Source of the DNA: Chitinophagaceae bacterium | GTDB taxonomy: Bacteria; Bacteroidota; Bacteroidia; Chitinophagales; Chitinophagaceae | DNA length: 45,198 nucleotides | Assembly (NCBI GenBank): GCA_024643655.1 | Contig: JAHEMM010000014.1 | Span: forward strand, 1 to 45,198 | Reading direction: 5' to 3' | Made by a program: the position numbers and the translations under genes | Part shown: one piece after another, positions 33,192 through 42,212 of the stretch | Layout: each line of letters begins with the position of its first letter | Numbering within the stretch: position 1 is the stretch's first letter | The notes under the pieces: generated by a model | What the model saw: the letters and a program-made list of their open reading frames with translations, nothing else | Database searches by the model: none | What the model was told of the DNA's origin: nothing

Positions 33192-33977
33192 TTATTCGTG
33201 AAATGCTAATACAGGAATATTGCTATGGTAAACAAGTTTTTTAGTATGACTTTTAACGAACAGTTTGGAAAAAAGGCTTTGACCTTTATGAACAACAATT
33301 ATCATATCAACGTTTTTGTCCTGCGCAAACTGATTTATGGCTTCATCAACATCCTGTAATCCTAGAAAATAAAATTCAGGATTAAAATCACGAAACATTT
33401 CATTCAGTTTTACTTTTTCATTCTGGTATTCTTCAGTAAGTGCAACATAATGCTCACTATCAACATTCATTATATGAAGATTTGGATTGAATGTTTTTAA
33501 AACTTTTTTAATCGGCACAGATGGGGTAGAAGAGTGTACATTTTTAAAATCTGAAGTCAGTAAAACATTTTTTACATCTTTATAGTTTGCATTTTCAGGT
33601 ATTATCAACACCGGACATACTTTCTGTTGTACCATCTTAAGTGTATTACTTCCAATAAATGTTTGGCCTAGTGTAGTTCGTCCGGTTATGCCCATAATGA
33701 TAAGATCGGCTTGTTGATGACGAGCTAATTTATCTAATTCTACAATAAAGTCTGTACCTTCTTCAGCAAGCGTTGTGATTTTTACAATGCCTATTGTCAT
33801 CAAATTGTCTTTTAATTTTTCAAGATTATCTGAGGCCTCAGATGCTTGTCCAGACTTTTCATAAACATGATGCAAGATCATATTTACGCCATAATGGCCT
33901 GTTAATAGTTGCGTAGCGTATCTTGCTGCTTTTAATGAGTTTTCTGAAAAATCTACAGGAACGATGACTGTTTGCAT
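33192..33977 (-). CDS. Universal stress protein, tandem two-domain
   Basis: A 261-residue protein of two UspA-like halves. The first half has the opening TVIVPVDFSENSLKAARYA and a full ATP-binding motif G-2x-G-9x-G-S (GITGRTTLGQTFIGSN). The second half keeps the fold (VKNVLLTSDFKNV; VDMIIVVHKGQS) but lacks the nucleotide motif, so it is probably regulatory. A longer frame starts at a TTG at 34007, which overlaps a promoter box, so the ATG at 33975-33977 is used. It is paralogous to the next gene upstream. Confidence 0.9.
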   Translation of the reverse strand: MQTVIVPVDFSENSLKAARYATQLLTGHYGVNMILHHVYEKSGQASEASDNLEKLKDNLMTIGIVKITTLAEEGTDFIVELDKLARHQQADLIIMGITGRTTLGQTFIGSNTLKMVQQKVCPVLIIPENANYKDVKNVLLTSDFKNVHSSTPSVPIKKVLKTFNPNLHIMNVDSEHYVALTEEYQNEKVKLNEMFRDFNPEFYFLGLQDVDEAINQFAQDKNVDMIIVVHKGQSLFSKLFVKSHTKKLVYHSNIPVLAFHE

Positions 33978-34004
33978 AAAAAATTTTGCTTTAAAAATTG
34001 TCGG

Positions 34005-34012
34005 CAAAGTTA
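34005..34012 (-). promoter_or_regulatory. -7 box of the 33192-33977 stress protein gene
   Basis: TAACTTTG on the minus strand is an exact TAnnTTTG match, 27 nt before the ATG at 33977. No clear -33 element was found. It implies separate transcription of this paralogue. Confidence 0.5.
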
Positions 34013-34059
34013 AGCAAATTCAGTCCCATATCATAGTTCGATAATTTATAAAATATACA

Positions 34060-34845
34060 TCATTCATGTGCAGCTAATATCGGAATATGGCTATGATAGG
34101 CAAGTCTTTTTGTATGTGAGGTTTTGAATAGGGAGGTAGAGTTACTTTGATGCTTTGGAATTGTAATCATCATATCTATATTATGATCGTCTATAAACTG
34201 GTCTGCAGCACCATAAAAATCATTCTTTGTTAAAAAATAGAATTCGGTATTGTAATTATCAAACATTTTGTGTAAAATATTCTTTTGTTCCTCTATTTCC
34301 TTACTTAATTTGTTTTGTTCATCTTTATTTACATTAAAAATATGAAGCTTGGGATCAAACATTTCAAGAACAGAGCATATCAATTCGGAAGGGGTTGTAT
34401 ATTCAACGTTTTTAAAGTCAGAAGCAAATGCAACATTATTTATCCCTTTATACACTGCATCAGGTGGTATTATCATTACCGGATAAAGATTTTTGTCAAT
34501 AAGTTTTAATGTATTACTGCCAAACATTATTTGCCTGATTGTAGATTTTCCTGTGATACCCATTAAAATTAATGTTGCTCTGATAGTATGGGCAAGTCTT
34601 GCTATGTTATCAACAAGATCACCGCCAGACTCTCCTTCACATTCTACTGATTTAACTCCAGCACTTAAAAATTCCTGTCGAAGACTTTCTTGATAGTTAT
34701 GAGAAATATCCTGATCATCGATGCTTTCATAATTATGATAGAGGATTGCTACAGCATCGTCCTTCCCCGCAAGCATTTGAGCAGCATATCTGGCTGCATT
34801 TAATGAAGTTTCAGAAAAATCTACTGGAATAATTACACGATGCAT
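34060..34845 (-). CDS. Universal stress protein, tandem two-domain (paralogue)
   Basis: A 261-residue protein with the same architecture as the gene downstream: start HRVIIPVDFSETSLNAARYAAQML, full ATP motif in the first half (GITGKSTIRQIMFGSN) and a degenerate second half ending SHTKRLAYHSHIPILAAHE. The parallel ending of the neighbour (SHTKKLVYHSNIPVLAFHE) shows they arose by duplication. Family members bind ATP and respond to starvation, redox or membrane stress. The 82-bp gap between the two genes contains a promoter box for the second copy. Confidence 0.9.
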   Translation of the reverse strand: MHRVIIPVDFSETSLNAARYAAQMLAGKDDAVAILYHNYESIDDQDISHNYQESLRQEFLSAGVKSVECEGESGGDLVDNIARLAHTIRATLILMGITGKSTIRQIMFGSNTLKLIDKNLYPVMIIPPDAVYKGINNVAFASDFKNVEYTTPSELICSVLEMFDPKLHIFNVNKDEQNKLSKEIEEQKNILHKMFDNYNTEFYFLTKNDFYGAADQFIDDHNIDMMITIPKHQSNSTSLFKTSHTKRLAYHSHIPILAAHE

Positions 34846-34914
34846 AATTTAATGGTTGGTTCAGTCGGTTAAAGTTACTGATTTGAAGGGGAAATCTTGA
34901 GTATATGAATTGAG

Positions 34915-35223
34915 TTAGTATATTGATTCAAAAGTTTGTTGTTGGTATAACTTAGCAAAACTTAATTTCATTCCACTTAGATTTTCTAATTTTTCAAGAT
35001 ATTCTTTGAATAAAGCAGATTTAAAATGGTGATTGGCAGTAGCTTCTTTTTTGAAGCTTTTTATATGCACATAATTGTTATCATCATCATTCGCTTCATA
35101 GCATTGACTTCGCATTCCTGCTGGACCGTTTTTTTGCAATGCGTTGAAATAATAATCAATTATTTTCTGAGCTTTTTGTTGCTCTTCTTCTGGTATGTAA
35201 AAGGACATAATATAACGTACCAT
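34915..35223 (-). CDS. Small ABM-like protein (dimeric alpha/beta barrel)
   Basis: A 102-residue cytoplasmic protein. The pattern RYIMSFYIPEEEQQKAQKII (strand, helix), NNYVHIKSFKKEATANHHFKS (strand, helix with His) and a final FAKLYQQ strand resembles the antibiotic biosynthesis monooxygenase or related ferredoxin-like dimeric barrel fold. The similarity is structural in pattern only and no catalytic residues are certain. A second in-frame ATG lies at 35206-35208, five codons later. It precedes the stress protein genes on the same strand with a 69-bp gap and may be co-transcribed with them. Confidence 0.72.
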   Translation of the reverse strand: MVRYIMSFYIPEEEQQKAQKIIDYYFNALQKNGPAGMRSQCYEANDDDNNYVHIKSFKKEATANHHFKSALFKEYLEKLENLSGMKLSFAKLYQQQTFESIY

Positions 35224-35291
35224 AATGGATGCTTGAATTGATTGAGGTATAAGCTATAATTATGGCAGTTATTTTTACTGATTTGCTGCAT

Positions 35292-35320
35292 CTATATTAA
35301 AAAAAGATTTTTTAATATAG
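35292..35320. repeat. 13-bp perfect inverted repeat, AT-rich
   Basis: CTATATTAAAAAA (35292-35304) and its exact complement (35308-35320) flank a 3-nt loop between the L,D-transpeptidase stop and the ABM-like gene. It may be a weak terminator or an operator. Confidence 0.55.
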
Positions 35321-35393
35321 TAAAGAGGAATAAAAATTGGGTTATTTACTTTTTTGACACACTTGTATTATCTATTCTAACAAATTTTGTTAT

Positions 35394-37067
35394 TTAATTT
35401 AAATCGATAATAGGTTTGATAAACATCTTTTTTATCAACTCTTCATCATGATTATATACATCATCTCTGAAATTCAGTTCACCTTTATCATCAACCCAGG
35501 CCGTATAATAAATAATAAATACTGGTATGGACTCTTTAAGCTTTACCCATTTTTCTTTTGTTTGATTCATTGCTGATGCAATTTTTTCTGTGTTCCATTC
35601 AGGGTAATCTCTCAGTAACCATTCTGCCATTTTTTGAGGCTCACTTAATCTTATACATCCATGACTAAATGCTCTTTTATCTCTTCCAAATAAACTTTTT
35701 GAAGGGGTGTCATGAAAATACATGTTAAAACTATTTGGAAAAATAAATTTTACTTTCCCAAGAGCATTCCCCGGGCCAGGTTTTTGTCGAATACCCGAAC
35801 CAATCTTTTCCATATTTTTACTGGCCAGATAGTTTGGGTTTCGAGCCAATGAAGGCATAATTTCATTTTTGATAATGCTTTGGGGTACATTCCAATAAGG
35901 ACTAAAGAAAATTTGGTTCAGGTCTCCGTTAAACATCATAGTATTGTTCCCTACTTTTCCAACTACTACAACCATATCAAATTCCAATTTCTTTCCATCA
36001 TATACATGTAGCATAAATTCAGGTAGGTTTACAACAATAAGATTGCCCTTAGGTTTTTGTGGCATCCACCTCATTCTATCCATATTTATTAAAATTTCAC
36101 TAAGTCGCTTTGAAGCAGGAATATTCATGTCTTTCACTAATTGAGAAGTAATAATGCCTGTTTCTTTATAACCATGTCTTCGTTGAAATTTTTTAACTGC
36201 AAATTCTAAAGTATCTGTAAAGACTGAAGAAGTATCATTACCAGGCATATCTAATGTCATTTGTAGTCTACTTTTTATTATTGATATGGTACTATTTGAA
36301 TCTGCTAATTTGTACGACTTTTTAGGTATAGAAATAACAGGCCATCCACCAGCCTTTGTTAAATCAAGATATAATTGTAAGCTGTTTTTCAACCCTGCAT
36401 ACATTTCATTTACTTGTTCATAATATTTGTCATCTTTATGTTTTTTATTTAATATTGAATCAGCCATTAAAACGGGATCTGCTTTTTTTATTGGGATGAA
36501 CTTTTCTTGTTCTTTTCTTTTTACATATCCCTTCTCATAAGTACTGTTGATATACCTGATAAAATGTTCAGTAAAACCAAATTCTGTATTTCTAATCAAT
36601 GAATCTTTTGTGTTAGCTGTCATTTTTTCAAGGTTCAAATAATGTTCTGCCTGCTTATAAAAATGAGTATTTGTTAGTGTACTATCTTTTAAATGATTCA
36701 CAGCATAAGCATATTGATTCCAAAAAAAACGAGCTTGTTCTGTCAATCCGTCTGAAGAGAACCAGGCATATTGATAATTTCTGGCATTATAAAAGCTACG
36801 GATTCTAATGGATATTTTTTTATCGCTCAATTGTCGCTGTGCAATATAGGCTTCCATAGAAAGACTATCAAGCATCAAATCACTATACGCATTATCCCGA
36901 GTTATACTATAATCTCTATCGGTTACCTTTTTCCCTTTTGCCGAATTTTCAATTGGTTCGTCAACATTTTCTATTTCAATTTTATCTTCTTGTTTTTCGT
37001 TTTTGGAGCTGTTACAACAGAGTGTAAAAATTGCGATAGTAATCGCAAAAAGCAGTTTGAATTTCAT
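35394..37067 (-). CDS. L,D-transpeptidase (YkuD domain) lipoprotein, YcbB-like
   Basis: A 557-residue periplasmic peptidoglycan cross-linking enzyme. The signal peptide ends TLCC, a possible lipobox (Cys17/18). A long helical N-terminal part resembles the scaffold domain of E. coli YcbB/LdtD. A peptidoglycan-binding segment (EFAVKKFQRRHGYKETG, about residue 286) precedes the YkuD domain (about 335-490) with FHDTPSKSLFG and the catalytic SHGCIRLSEP (Cys471). Such enzymes form 3-3 cross-links and resist penicillins. Monocistronic on position, with 157 bp to hppA upstream, where a hairpin terminates hppA. Confidence 0.94.
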   Translation of the reverse strand: MKFKLLFAITIAIFTLCCNSSKNEKQEDKIEIENVDEPIENSAKGKKVTDRDYSITRDNAYSDLMLDSLSMEAYIAQRQLSDKKISIRIRSFYNARNYQYAWFSSDGLTEQARFFWNQYAYAVNHLKDSTLTNTHFYKQAEHYLNLEKMTANTKDSLIRNTEFGFTEHFIRYINSTYEKGYVKRKEQEKFIPIKKADPVLMADSILNKKHKDDKYYEQVNEMYAGLKNSLQLYLDLTKAGGWPVISIPKKSYKLADSNSTISIIKSRLQMTLDMPGNDTSSVFTDTLEFAVKKFQRRHGYKETGIITSQLVKDMNIPASKRLSEILINMDRMRWMPQKPKGNLIVVNLPEFMLHVYDGKKLEFDMVVVVGKVGNNTMMFNGDLNQIFFSPYWNVPQSIIKNEIMPSLARNPNYLASKNMEKIGSGIRQKPGPGNALGKVKFIFPNSFNMYFHDTPSKSLFGRDKRAFSHGCIRLSEPQKMAEWLLRDYPEWNTEKIASAMNQTKEKWVKLKESIPVFIIYYTAWVDDKGELNFRDDVYNHDEELIKKMFIKPIIDLN

Positions 37068-37127
37068 AAAAGTAAATTTGGTATTCGGTTTAGTTGCTGG
37101 CGCAAATAAAAATACAACTTAATGGAG

Positions 37128-37164
37128 TAAAAAAGTAAGTCCCACTGTAGAAACAGCAGGACTT
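37128..37164 (-). terminator. Terminator of hppA
   Basis: A hairpin AAGTCC-CA-CTGT / ACAG-CA-GGACTT (37137-37164, loop AGAA, one internal CA/CA loop) is followed on the minus strand by TTACTTTTTTAC, 61 nt after the hppA stop. Confidence 0.75.
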
Positions 37165-37224
37165 ATGTAATGGTTCTGATTAAGCTTTTATTCTCAGGAC
37201 ATAGTTTTTGCCAAGTCCTGTTTA

Positions 37225-39447
37225 TTAATAATAAACTGTATTGCTTTTGTTTATCGAAGCTACAGGTTTAGTTTGAATTTCAATTTTTTTCTCCGAATGT
37301 GCATTAGCTGCTTTTTTTGCAGCTATTTGTGCAAGGCTGGGAGCAATGACTAAAGATACGATTGACATAAGTTTAATCAATATATTCATAGACGGACCAG
37401 ATGTATCTTTAAATGGATCACCAACTGTATCGCCAGTTACAGAAGCTTTATGTGGTTCTGAGCCCTTGTAATACATTTCTCCATTTATTTCTACTCCTTT
37501 TTCAAAAGATTTTTTAGCGTTATCCCAGGCACCACCAGCATTATTCTGAAACATTCCCATCAATACACCACTTACAGTTGCACCTGCAAGGAAACCTCCC
37601 AATGCTTCAGGGCCTAAAGTAAATCCAATGATCAATGGAGAAATTATTGTAATTGCACCCGGCAGCATCATTTTCTTAATCGATGCCTGCGTTGAAATAG
37701 CAACACATTTTTCATACTCTGGCTTTCCTGTTCCTTCCATAATACCTGGAATGCTTCGGAACTGACGACGAACTTCTTCTACCATTGCCATAGCTGCTTC
37801 ACCCACTGCACGGATTGCTAAAGAAGAAAAAATAAATGGTATCATTCCACCAACAAACAAGGCAGCTAAAACATCTGCTTTATAAATATCAATATGCTGA
37901 TTTTCGGGCATAGCCACACCAACAAAAGCGGCGAATAATGCTAAAGCAGTCAAAGCTGCCGAAGCAATTGCAAATCCTTTACCTGAAGCAGCAGTTGTAT
38001 TACCAACAGCATCTAATACATCGGTTTTTTCCCGAACATCTGCAGGCAATTCACTCATTTCAGCAATACCACCAGCATTATCAGCTATCGGACCAAAAGC
38101 ATCAATCGCTAATTGCATAGCTGTAGTAGCCATCATACCAGCTGCAGCTATTGCTACTCCATATAGTCCGGCAAACTGATAAGAACCCCAGATACCACCG
38201 GCCAACACTAAAATTGGTAAAAAAGTAGATTCCATTCCTACAGCCAACCCACCTATTACATTGGTAGCATGACCAGTTGATGATTGTCTGATAATTGAAT
38301 TCACAGGACCTTTGCCCATAGCAGTATAATGTTCAGTAATAATGCTCATTAAAGCACCTACTATTAAACCTACTCCAATTGCACCCAAAACTCCCCACTT
38401 GGTAAAGTAAACGCCTCTTAATTCCATTACTTCAGGAAGTATCCAATAAACAAGTCCTGCCGCAGCAAAGGCCGTTAATATCATTGAACCCCAGTTACCC
38501 ATGTTCAATGCTTTTTGTACATTATTTGTACTTACTCCGGCTTTATCACTGATACGTACGAAAAGTGTTCCAACGATAGAGAATAATATTCCAATACCAG
38601 CAATTAGCATTGGTAAAATAATAGGAGAGAATCCACCTAAATTGTCATTGCCTTCAATGATGGATGTCTGTTGGCCTAAAACTATGGTAGCTAAAACGGT
38701 AGCCACATAAGAGCCAAATAAATCAGCACCCATACCAGCCACATCGCCTACGTTATCACCAACATTATCAGCAATCGTTGCAGGGTTTCTTGGATCATCT
38801 TCAGGAATTCCTGCTTCTACTTTTCCAACAAGGTCAGCGCCTACATCAGCAGCTTTTGTATATATACCACCACCTACTCTTGCAAAAAGTGCTATAGATT
38901 CAGCACCTAATGAAAAACCAGTAAGCACTTCAATCGTTCTAAACATCTCTTCAGAATTCACTGCAGAACCTGGTGCGAAATATTGTTTTAATACAATATA
39001 TAAACCACCTAATCCTAATACTGCAAGACCTGCAACACCCAATCCCATTACAGCCCCACCAGTAAAGGAAACATTCAAAGCTTTACTTAAACTAGTACGG
39101 GCAGCTTGTGCTGTTCGTACATTGGCTTTTGTTGCCGCTTTCATTCCAATAAAACCTGCAAAAGCACTAAAGACAGCTCCAAATACGAAAGCTATGGCGA
39201 TAGACCAATGCGAATGTGGGTTGGCTTGTGCCATTACAGCTAATAGGATTCCTACTATAACAACAAAATACCCTAATACTTTCCATTCAGCTTTTAAAAA
39301 GGCCATCGCTCCATCAGCAATATATTTACTGATTTCTTTCATACGGTCTGTACCTGCATCTTGTTTAGAAACCCAGTTAAATTTTACAATGGTGTAAAGA
39401 AGACCGATAAGGCCCATTACCGGGACGAGATAGATCAATTTGTCCAT
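37225..39447 (-). CDS. hppA: Membrane-bound K+-dependent-type pyrophosphatase (ion pump)
   Basis: A 740-residue membrane protein with about 16 hydrophobic segments that couples PPi hydrolysis to H+ and/or Na+ transport. The PPi and Mg2+ site is clear: [22 protein letters not shown] and [20 protein letters not shown], with [20 protein letters not shown] and a C-terminal [11 protein letters not shown] and [15 protein letters not shown]. Alanine in [10 protein letters not shown] marks the K+-dependent class (K+-independent forms have Lys there). Whether it pumps Na+, H+ or both cannot be told from what I can check. A 5' leader hairpin lies upstream. PPi-driven pumping suits cells that reuse biosynthetic PPi. 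Confidence 0.96.
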   Translation of the reverse strand: MDKLIYLVPVMGLIGLLYTIVKFNWVSKQDAGTDRMKEISKYIADGAMAFLKAEWKVLGYFVVIVGILLAVMAQANPHSHWSIAIAFVFGAVFSAFAGFIGMKAATKANVRTAQAARTSLSKALNVSFTGGAVMGLGVAGLAVLGLGGLYIVLKQYFAPGSAVNSEEMFRTIEVLTGFSLGAESIALFARVGGGIYTKAADVGADLVGKVEAGIPEDDPRNPATIADNVGDNVGDVAGMGADLFGSYVATVLATIVLGQQTSIIEGNDNLGGFSPIILPMLIAGIGILFSIVGTLFVRISDKAGVSTNNVQKALNMGNWGSMILTAFAAAGLVYWILPEVMELRGVYFTKWGVLGAIGVGLIVGALMSIITEHYTAMGKGPVNSIIRQSSTGHATNVIGGLAVGMESTFLPILVLAGGIWGSYQFAGLYGVAIAAAGMMATTAMQLAIDAFGPIADNAGGIAEMSELPADVREKTDVLDAVGNTTAASGKGFAIASAALTALALFAAFVGVAMPENQHIDIYKADVLAALFVGGMIPFIFSSLAIRAVGEAAMAMVEEVRRQFRSIPGIMEGTGKPEYEKCVAISTQASIKKMMLPGAITIISPLIIGFTLGPEALGGFLAGATVSGVLMGMFQNNAGGAWDNAKKSFEKGVEINGEMYYKGSEPHKASVTGDTVGDPFKDTSGPSMNILIKLMSIVSLVIAPSLAQIAAKKAANAHSEKKIEIQTKPVASINKSNTVYY

Positions 39448-39475
39448 AAGAGTTGATACTTAATCAAAATTTAAT

Positions 39476-39508
39476 AAAAAACGGCTATTTAGCCGGGCGG
39501 CAAAGATA
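39476..39508 (-). promoter_or_regulatory. hppA promoter box and leader hairpin with T run
   Basis: On the minus strand TATCTTTG (39508-39501) is an exact -7 box. The predicted RNA then begins almost at once with hairpin CGGCT-AAAT-AGCCG (39495-39482), followed by T6 (39481-39476), 29 bp before the ATG. It resembles a small attenuator or a 5' protective stem-loop. No good -33 element was found. Confidence 0.5.
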
Positions 39509-39628
39509 AGGGATGAGTTGTCAAATTTGGAAACAGCAATAAGGAATTTTAATGTAATTACTCTTTCTGTTTAAATGTTTGAAAAACTGAGGTTTATGTG
39601 TAATTTCTTGAAGTTAAAGTTTCTAATT

Positions 39629-40858
39629 TTACTTTGATTTTTCCTTTTGAGAACTCTTAATCTTCTTTACTGGTATTAAACTTTCAGGACTTTCATTATC
39701 ATCTTCAGTTTTATCTTGATTTTGCAGATAATTACCAAAAAAAGCATAACAAAGATTGGCTGCCCTGTAAATTCCTCTGTTGAACTTGTTTCCTAAAATA
39801 ATAATGGTTGCTTTTTCATCAATTAACCGAGTAAACGCTGCATTAAAACCATGCCATTTACCAAAATGATAAACAACTTTTTTACCATTGGGTAATAGTT
39901 GCAATCTCCAGCCTAAACCATAATTATGTACTGATGGTTTTTCAAAACTTTGGGGCGAAAAGGCTGCTGCTAAAAATGAAGTGTCTAATACTTGATTGGT
40001 ATATAATGCCTGATCCCATTTCAATAAATCCTGTGGTGTTGAATAAATATTTTTATCACCGTAAGTAGCATCCAGAAAATCATAATCCCAAAATGTATTT
40101 TTATATGTAAATGATGAGGTTGCTGTTGAAGTGTCTTTTAAAGTAAATACAAAAGTGTTTTTCATTTGTAATGGGGCAAATATTTTCTGCTCCATATATT
40201 CTGGGAAAGCTTTTCCAGTTACTTTTTCAACAATCATTGCTAGTAATACAAAGTTGGTATTGCAATAATTAAATCGGGTATCTGGTGAATAACTTTTATT
40301 CGGTTTTTCGGTCATCAAAAAGTTCAATACATCCTGATTGGTAGTGAATATTTTTTTATCCCAATCGCTGTTCGACATGAAATAGAGATAATTGGGTAAG
40401 CCACTACGATGACTCAATAAAAGTTTTACCGTAATATCCGGATAAGGAAAGCCTGGAAAGAATTTTGTAATCGTATCTGAAAGTGATAATTTATTTTCTT
40501 GAACCAATCTTAAAATGGCAACTGCAGTAAAGGTCTTACTGGTAGATGCTATATGAAATGAGGTATTGCTATTTATAGAATCAGGTTTGCGCAGGTCAGC
40601 CTTTCCTTTATAGTTTTCATAAATAATATTTCCATTTTTAGCAATTAATATTCCTCCATTAAAACCGGTCTTAAGAAGAGTGGTATCAAAAAAAGTACTA
40701 AGCAGACGATAATAGGATCTGAATTCTTCTTTACTTAAGGTTTTGGGAGTTGGAGGATAATACTGTAAGGAGTCATCTTCTATTTGTTCATTCTCAGAAG
40801 AAGTGTTACAGGCCGTAAAATAGCATAGCAATACAGTAAATAGCAAAAAGTTTTTCAA
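39629..40858 (-). CDS. Serine hydrolase of beta-lactamase/PBP fold, lipoprotein, TTG start
   Basis: A 409-residue lipoprotein (lipobox CYFTAC, Cys17) with a class C beta-lactamase-like domain. Catalytic Ser105 and Lys108 lie in HIASTSKTF (S-x-x-K). The Y-x-N element is in FNYCNTNFV and the third motif is HFGKWHG (H-x-G). Family members are D,D-peptidases, esterases or beta-lactamases; the substrate is unknown. A basic tail (KKIKSSQKEKSK) ends it. The only start giving this signal peptide is TTG at 40856-40858; no in-frame ATG lies between it and the promoter. Confidence 0.88.
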   Translation of the reverse strand: MKNFLLFTVLLCYFTACNTSSENEQIEDDSLQYYPPTPKTLSKEEFRSYYRLLSTFFDTTLLKTGFNGGILIAKNGNIIYENYKGKADLRKPDSINSNTSFHIASTSKTFTAVAILRLVQENKLSLSDTITKFFPGFPYPDITVKLLLSHRSGLPNYLYFMSNSDWDKKIFTTNQDVLNFLMTEKPNKSYSPDTRFNYCNTNFVLLAMIVEKVTGKAFPEYMEQKIFAPLQMKNTFVFTLKDTSTATSSFTYKNTFWDYDFLDATYGDKNIYSTPQDLLKWDQALYTNQVLDTSFLAAAFSPQSFEKPSVHNYGLGWRLQLLPNGKKVVYHFGKWHGFNAAFTRLIDEKATIIILGNKFNRGIYRAANLCYAFFGNYLQNQDKTEDDNESPESLIPVKKIKSSQKEKSK

Positions 40859-40874
40859 TACATTCCGATTTGAA

Positions 40875-40905
40875 CAAAAATAGGAGTGTCAACCAGAAAA
40901 ACAAA
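40875..40905 (-). promoter_or_regulatory. Strong Bacteroidota promoter of the serine hydrolase gene
   Basis: TTTG at 40905-40902, a 19-bp spacer, then TATTTTTG at 40882-40875 (minus strand). Both boxes and spacing match the consensus fully. Predicted start near 40870, which rules out upstream start codons and supports TTG at 40858. Confidence 0.85.
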
Positions 40906-40950
40906 TAGTGCTTTTCCCCATATTCTTTAACATCTTAATAATACCGCATT

Positions 40951-40958
40951 TATATTTG
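40951..40958 (+). promoter_or_regulatory. -7 box directly before serA
   Basis: TATATTTG is an exact -7 match ending 4 nt before the ATG, with TTTA (one mismatch from TTTG) 21 bp upstream at 40926-40929. Transcription is predicted to begin at or within two bases of the start codon. Confidence 0.7.
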
Positions 40959-40962
40959 CAAT

Positions 40963-42201
40963 ATGGCGAAAACTGACAAAACAAGTTATCCAAAGGAAAA
41001 GATAAAAATTTTATTTCTTGAAAATATTAGCGATAGGGCTGTAAAGAATTTTCAGCAGCATGGATATGTGCATGTAGAGAAAATTTCAAAAGCATTAACA
41101 GAAGAACAATTGATGAATGCTATAAAAGATGTGCATATTCTTGGTATCCGTTCAAAAACTCAAATCACTAAAAATGTATTGGATGCTGCAAAAAAATTAC
41201 AAGCAATTGGTTGCTTTTGTATTGGTGTAAACCAGGTAGATTTGGACGAGGCAACAAAGAATGGGGTAGTAGTGTTTAATGCGCCCTATTCTAATACAAG
41301 ATCTGTTGCAGAATTGGTTATTGGCGCTGCTATTATGTTGATAAGAAGAATACCTGATAAGAATAAAGCGGCGCATGAAGGAATCTGGATGAAAGAATCA
41401 CAGGGAAGTTATGAGTTGAGAGGAAAGACAATTGGTATTATTGGATATGGAAATATAGGTTCACAAGTAAGTGTATTATCAGAAGCGTTAGGATTAAAAG
41501 TTATTTTTTACGATGTAGAAACAAAATTGCCTTTAGGTAATGCGGAAGATGCTAAATCTTTAAAAGCATTATTAAGTAAAGCTGATATTGTGACATTGCA
41601 TGTACCCGACAATTCACAAACTAGAAACTTATTAGGGAAAGTGAATCTGAAGCATTGTAAGAAAGGTTCAATATTAATCAATTATGCAAGGGGAGAAGTG
41701 GTAGACCTGGAAGTGTTACGCAAATTAATTCTGGATGGACAAATTGCTGGTGCAGCCATTGATGTTTTTCCGATTGAACCAGAAAAGAATGGCGATCATT
41801 TCCGAACGCCATTACAAGATTGTCCGAATGTATTACTGACTCCCCACATTGGCGGATCAACTGAAGAAGCACAGCAAAATATCGGTGAAGATGTAAGTCT
41901 CAAACTTTTTAATTACCTGGAGAAAGGAATCACTTTTGGTTCTCAGTCAATACCTGCATTAGCATTGCCACCACAAGAGGGAAGCCATCGCATTTTGCAT
42001 ATACATAATAATGTGCCAGGTGTACTTTCTGAGATCAATACACAGCTTTCTAAAAACAAAATCAATATACTCGGTCAGTATTTGAAAACTAATGAAGAGA
42101 TTGGTTATGTGGTGCTGGATGTTGATAAGCAACTTTCTTCTCAGGCATTGAAACTATTGAGAGAAGTAAAAGAAACAATTAAGGTAAGGATGTTGTATTG
42201 A
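40963..42201 (+). CDS. serA: D-3-phosphoglycerate dehydrogenase
   Basis: A 412-residue enzyme for the first step of serine synthesis (3-phosphoglycerate to phosphohydroxypyruvate). Domains: substrate-binding (residues about 10-115 and 305-330), Rossmann NAD domain (IIGYGNIGSQVSVLSEALG), and a C-terminal ACT domain (about 340-412, ILHIHNNVPGVLSEINTQLS) that allows feedback by serine. Active-site residues are in NYARGEVVD (Arg), VFPIEPEKNGD (Glu) and LLTPHIGGSTEEAQ (His). The 410-residue length is the E. coli type. It is divergent from the serine hydrolase and converges on the methyltransferase gene, 11 bp apart. Confidence 0.95.
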   Translation: MAKTDKTSYPKEKIKILFLENISDRAVKNFQQHGYVHVEKISKALTEEQLMNAIKDVHILGIRSKTQITKNVLDAAKKLQAIGCFCIGVNQVDLDEATKNGVVVFNAPYSNTRSVAELVIGAAIMLIRRIPDKNKAAHEGIWMKESQGSYELRGKTIGIIGYGNIGSQVSVLSEALGLKVIFYDVETKLPLGNAEDAKSLKALLSKADIVTLHVPDNSQTRNLLGKVNLKHCKKGSILINYARGEVVDLEVLRKLILDGQIAGAAIDVFPIEPEKNGDHFRTPLQDCPNVLLTPHIGGSTEEAQQNIGEDVSLKLFNYLEKGITFGSQSIPALALPPQEGSHRILHIHNNVPGVLSEINTQLSKNKINILGQYLKTNEEIGYVVLDVDKQLSSQALKLLREVKETIKVRMLY

Positions 42202-42212
42202 TTTTTTTGAAT

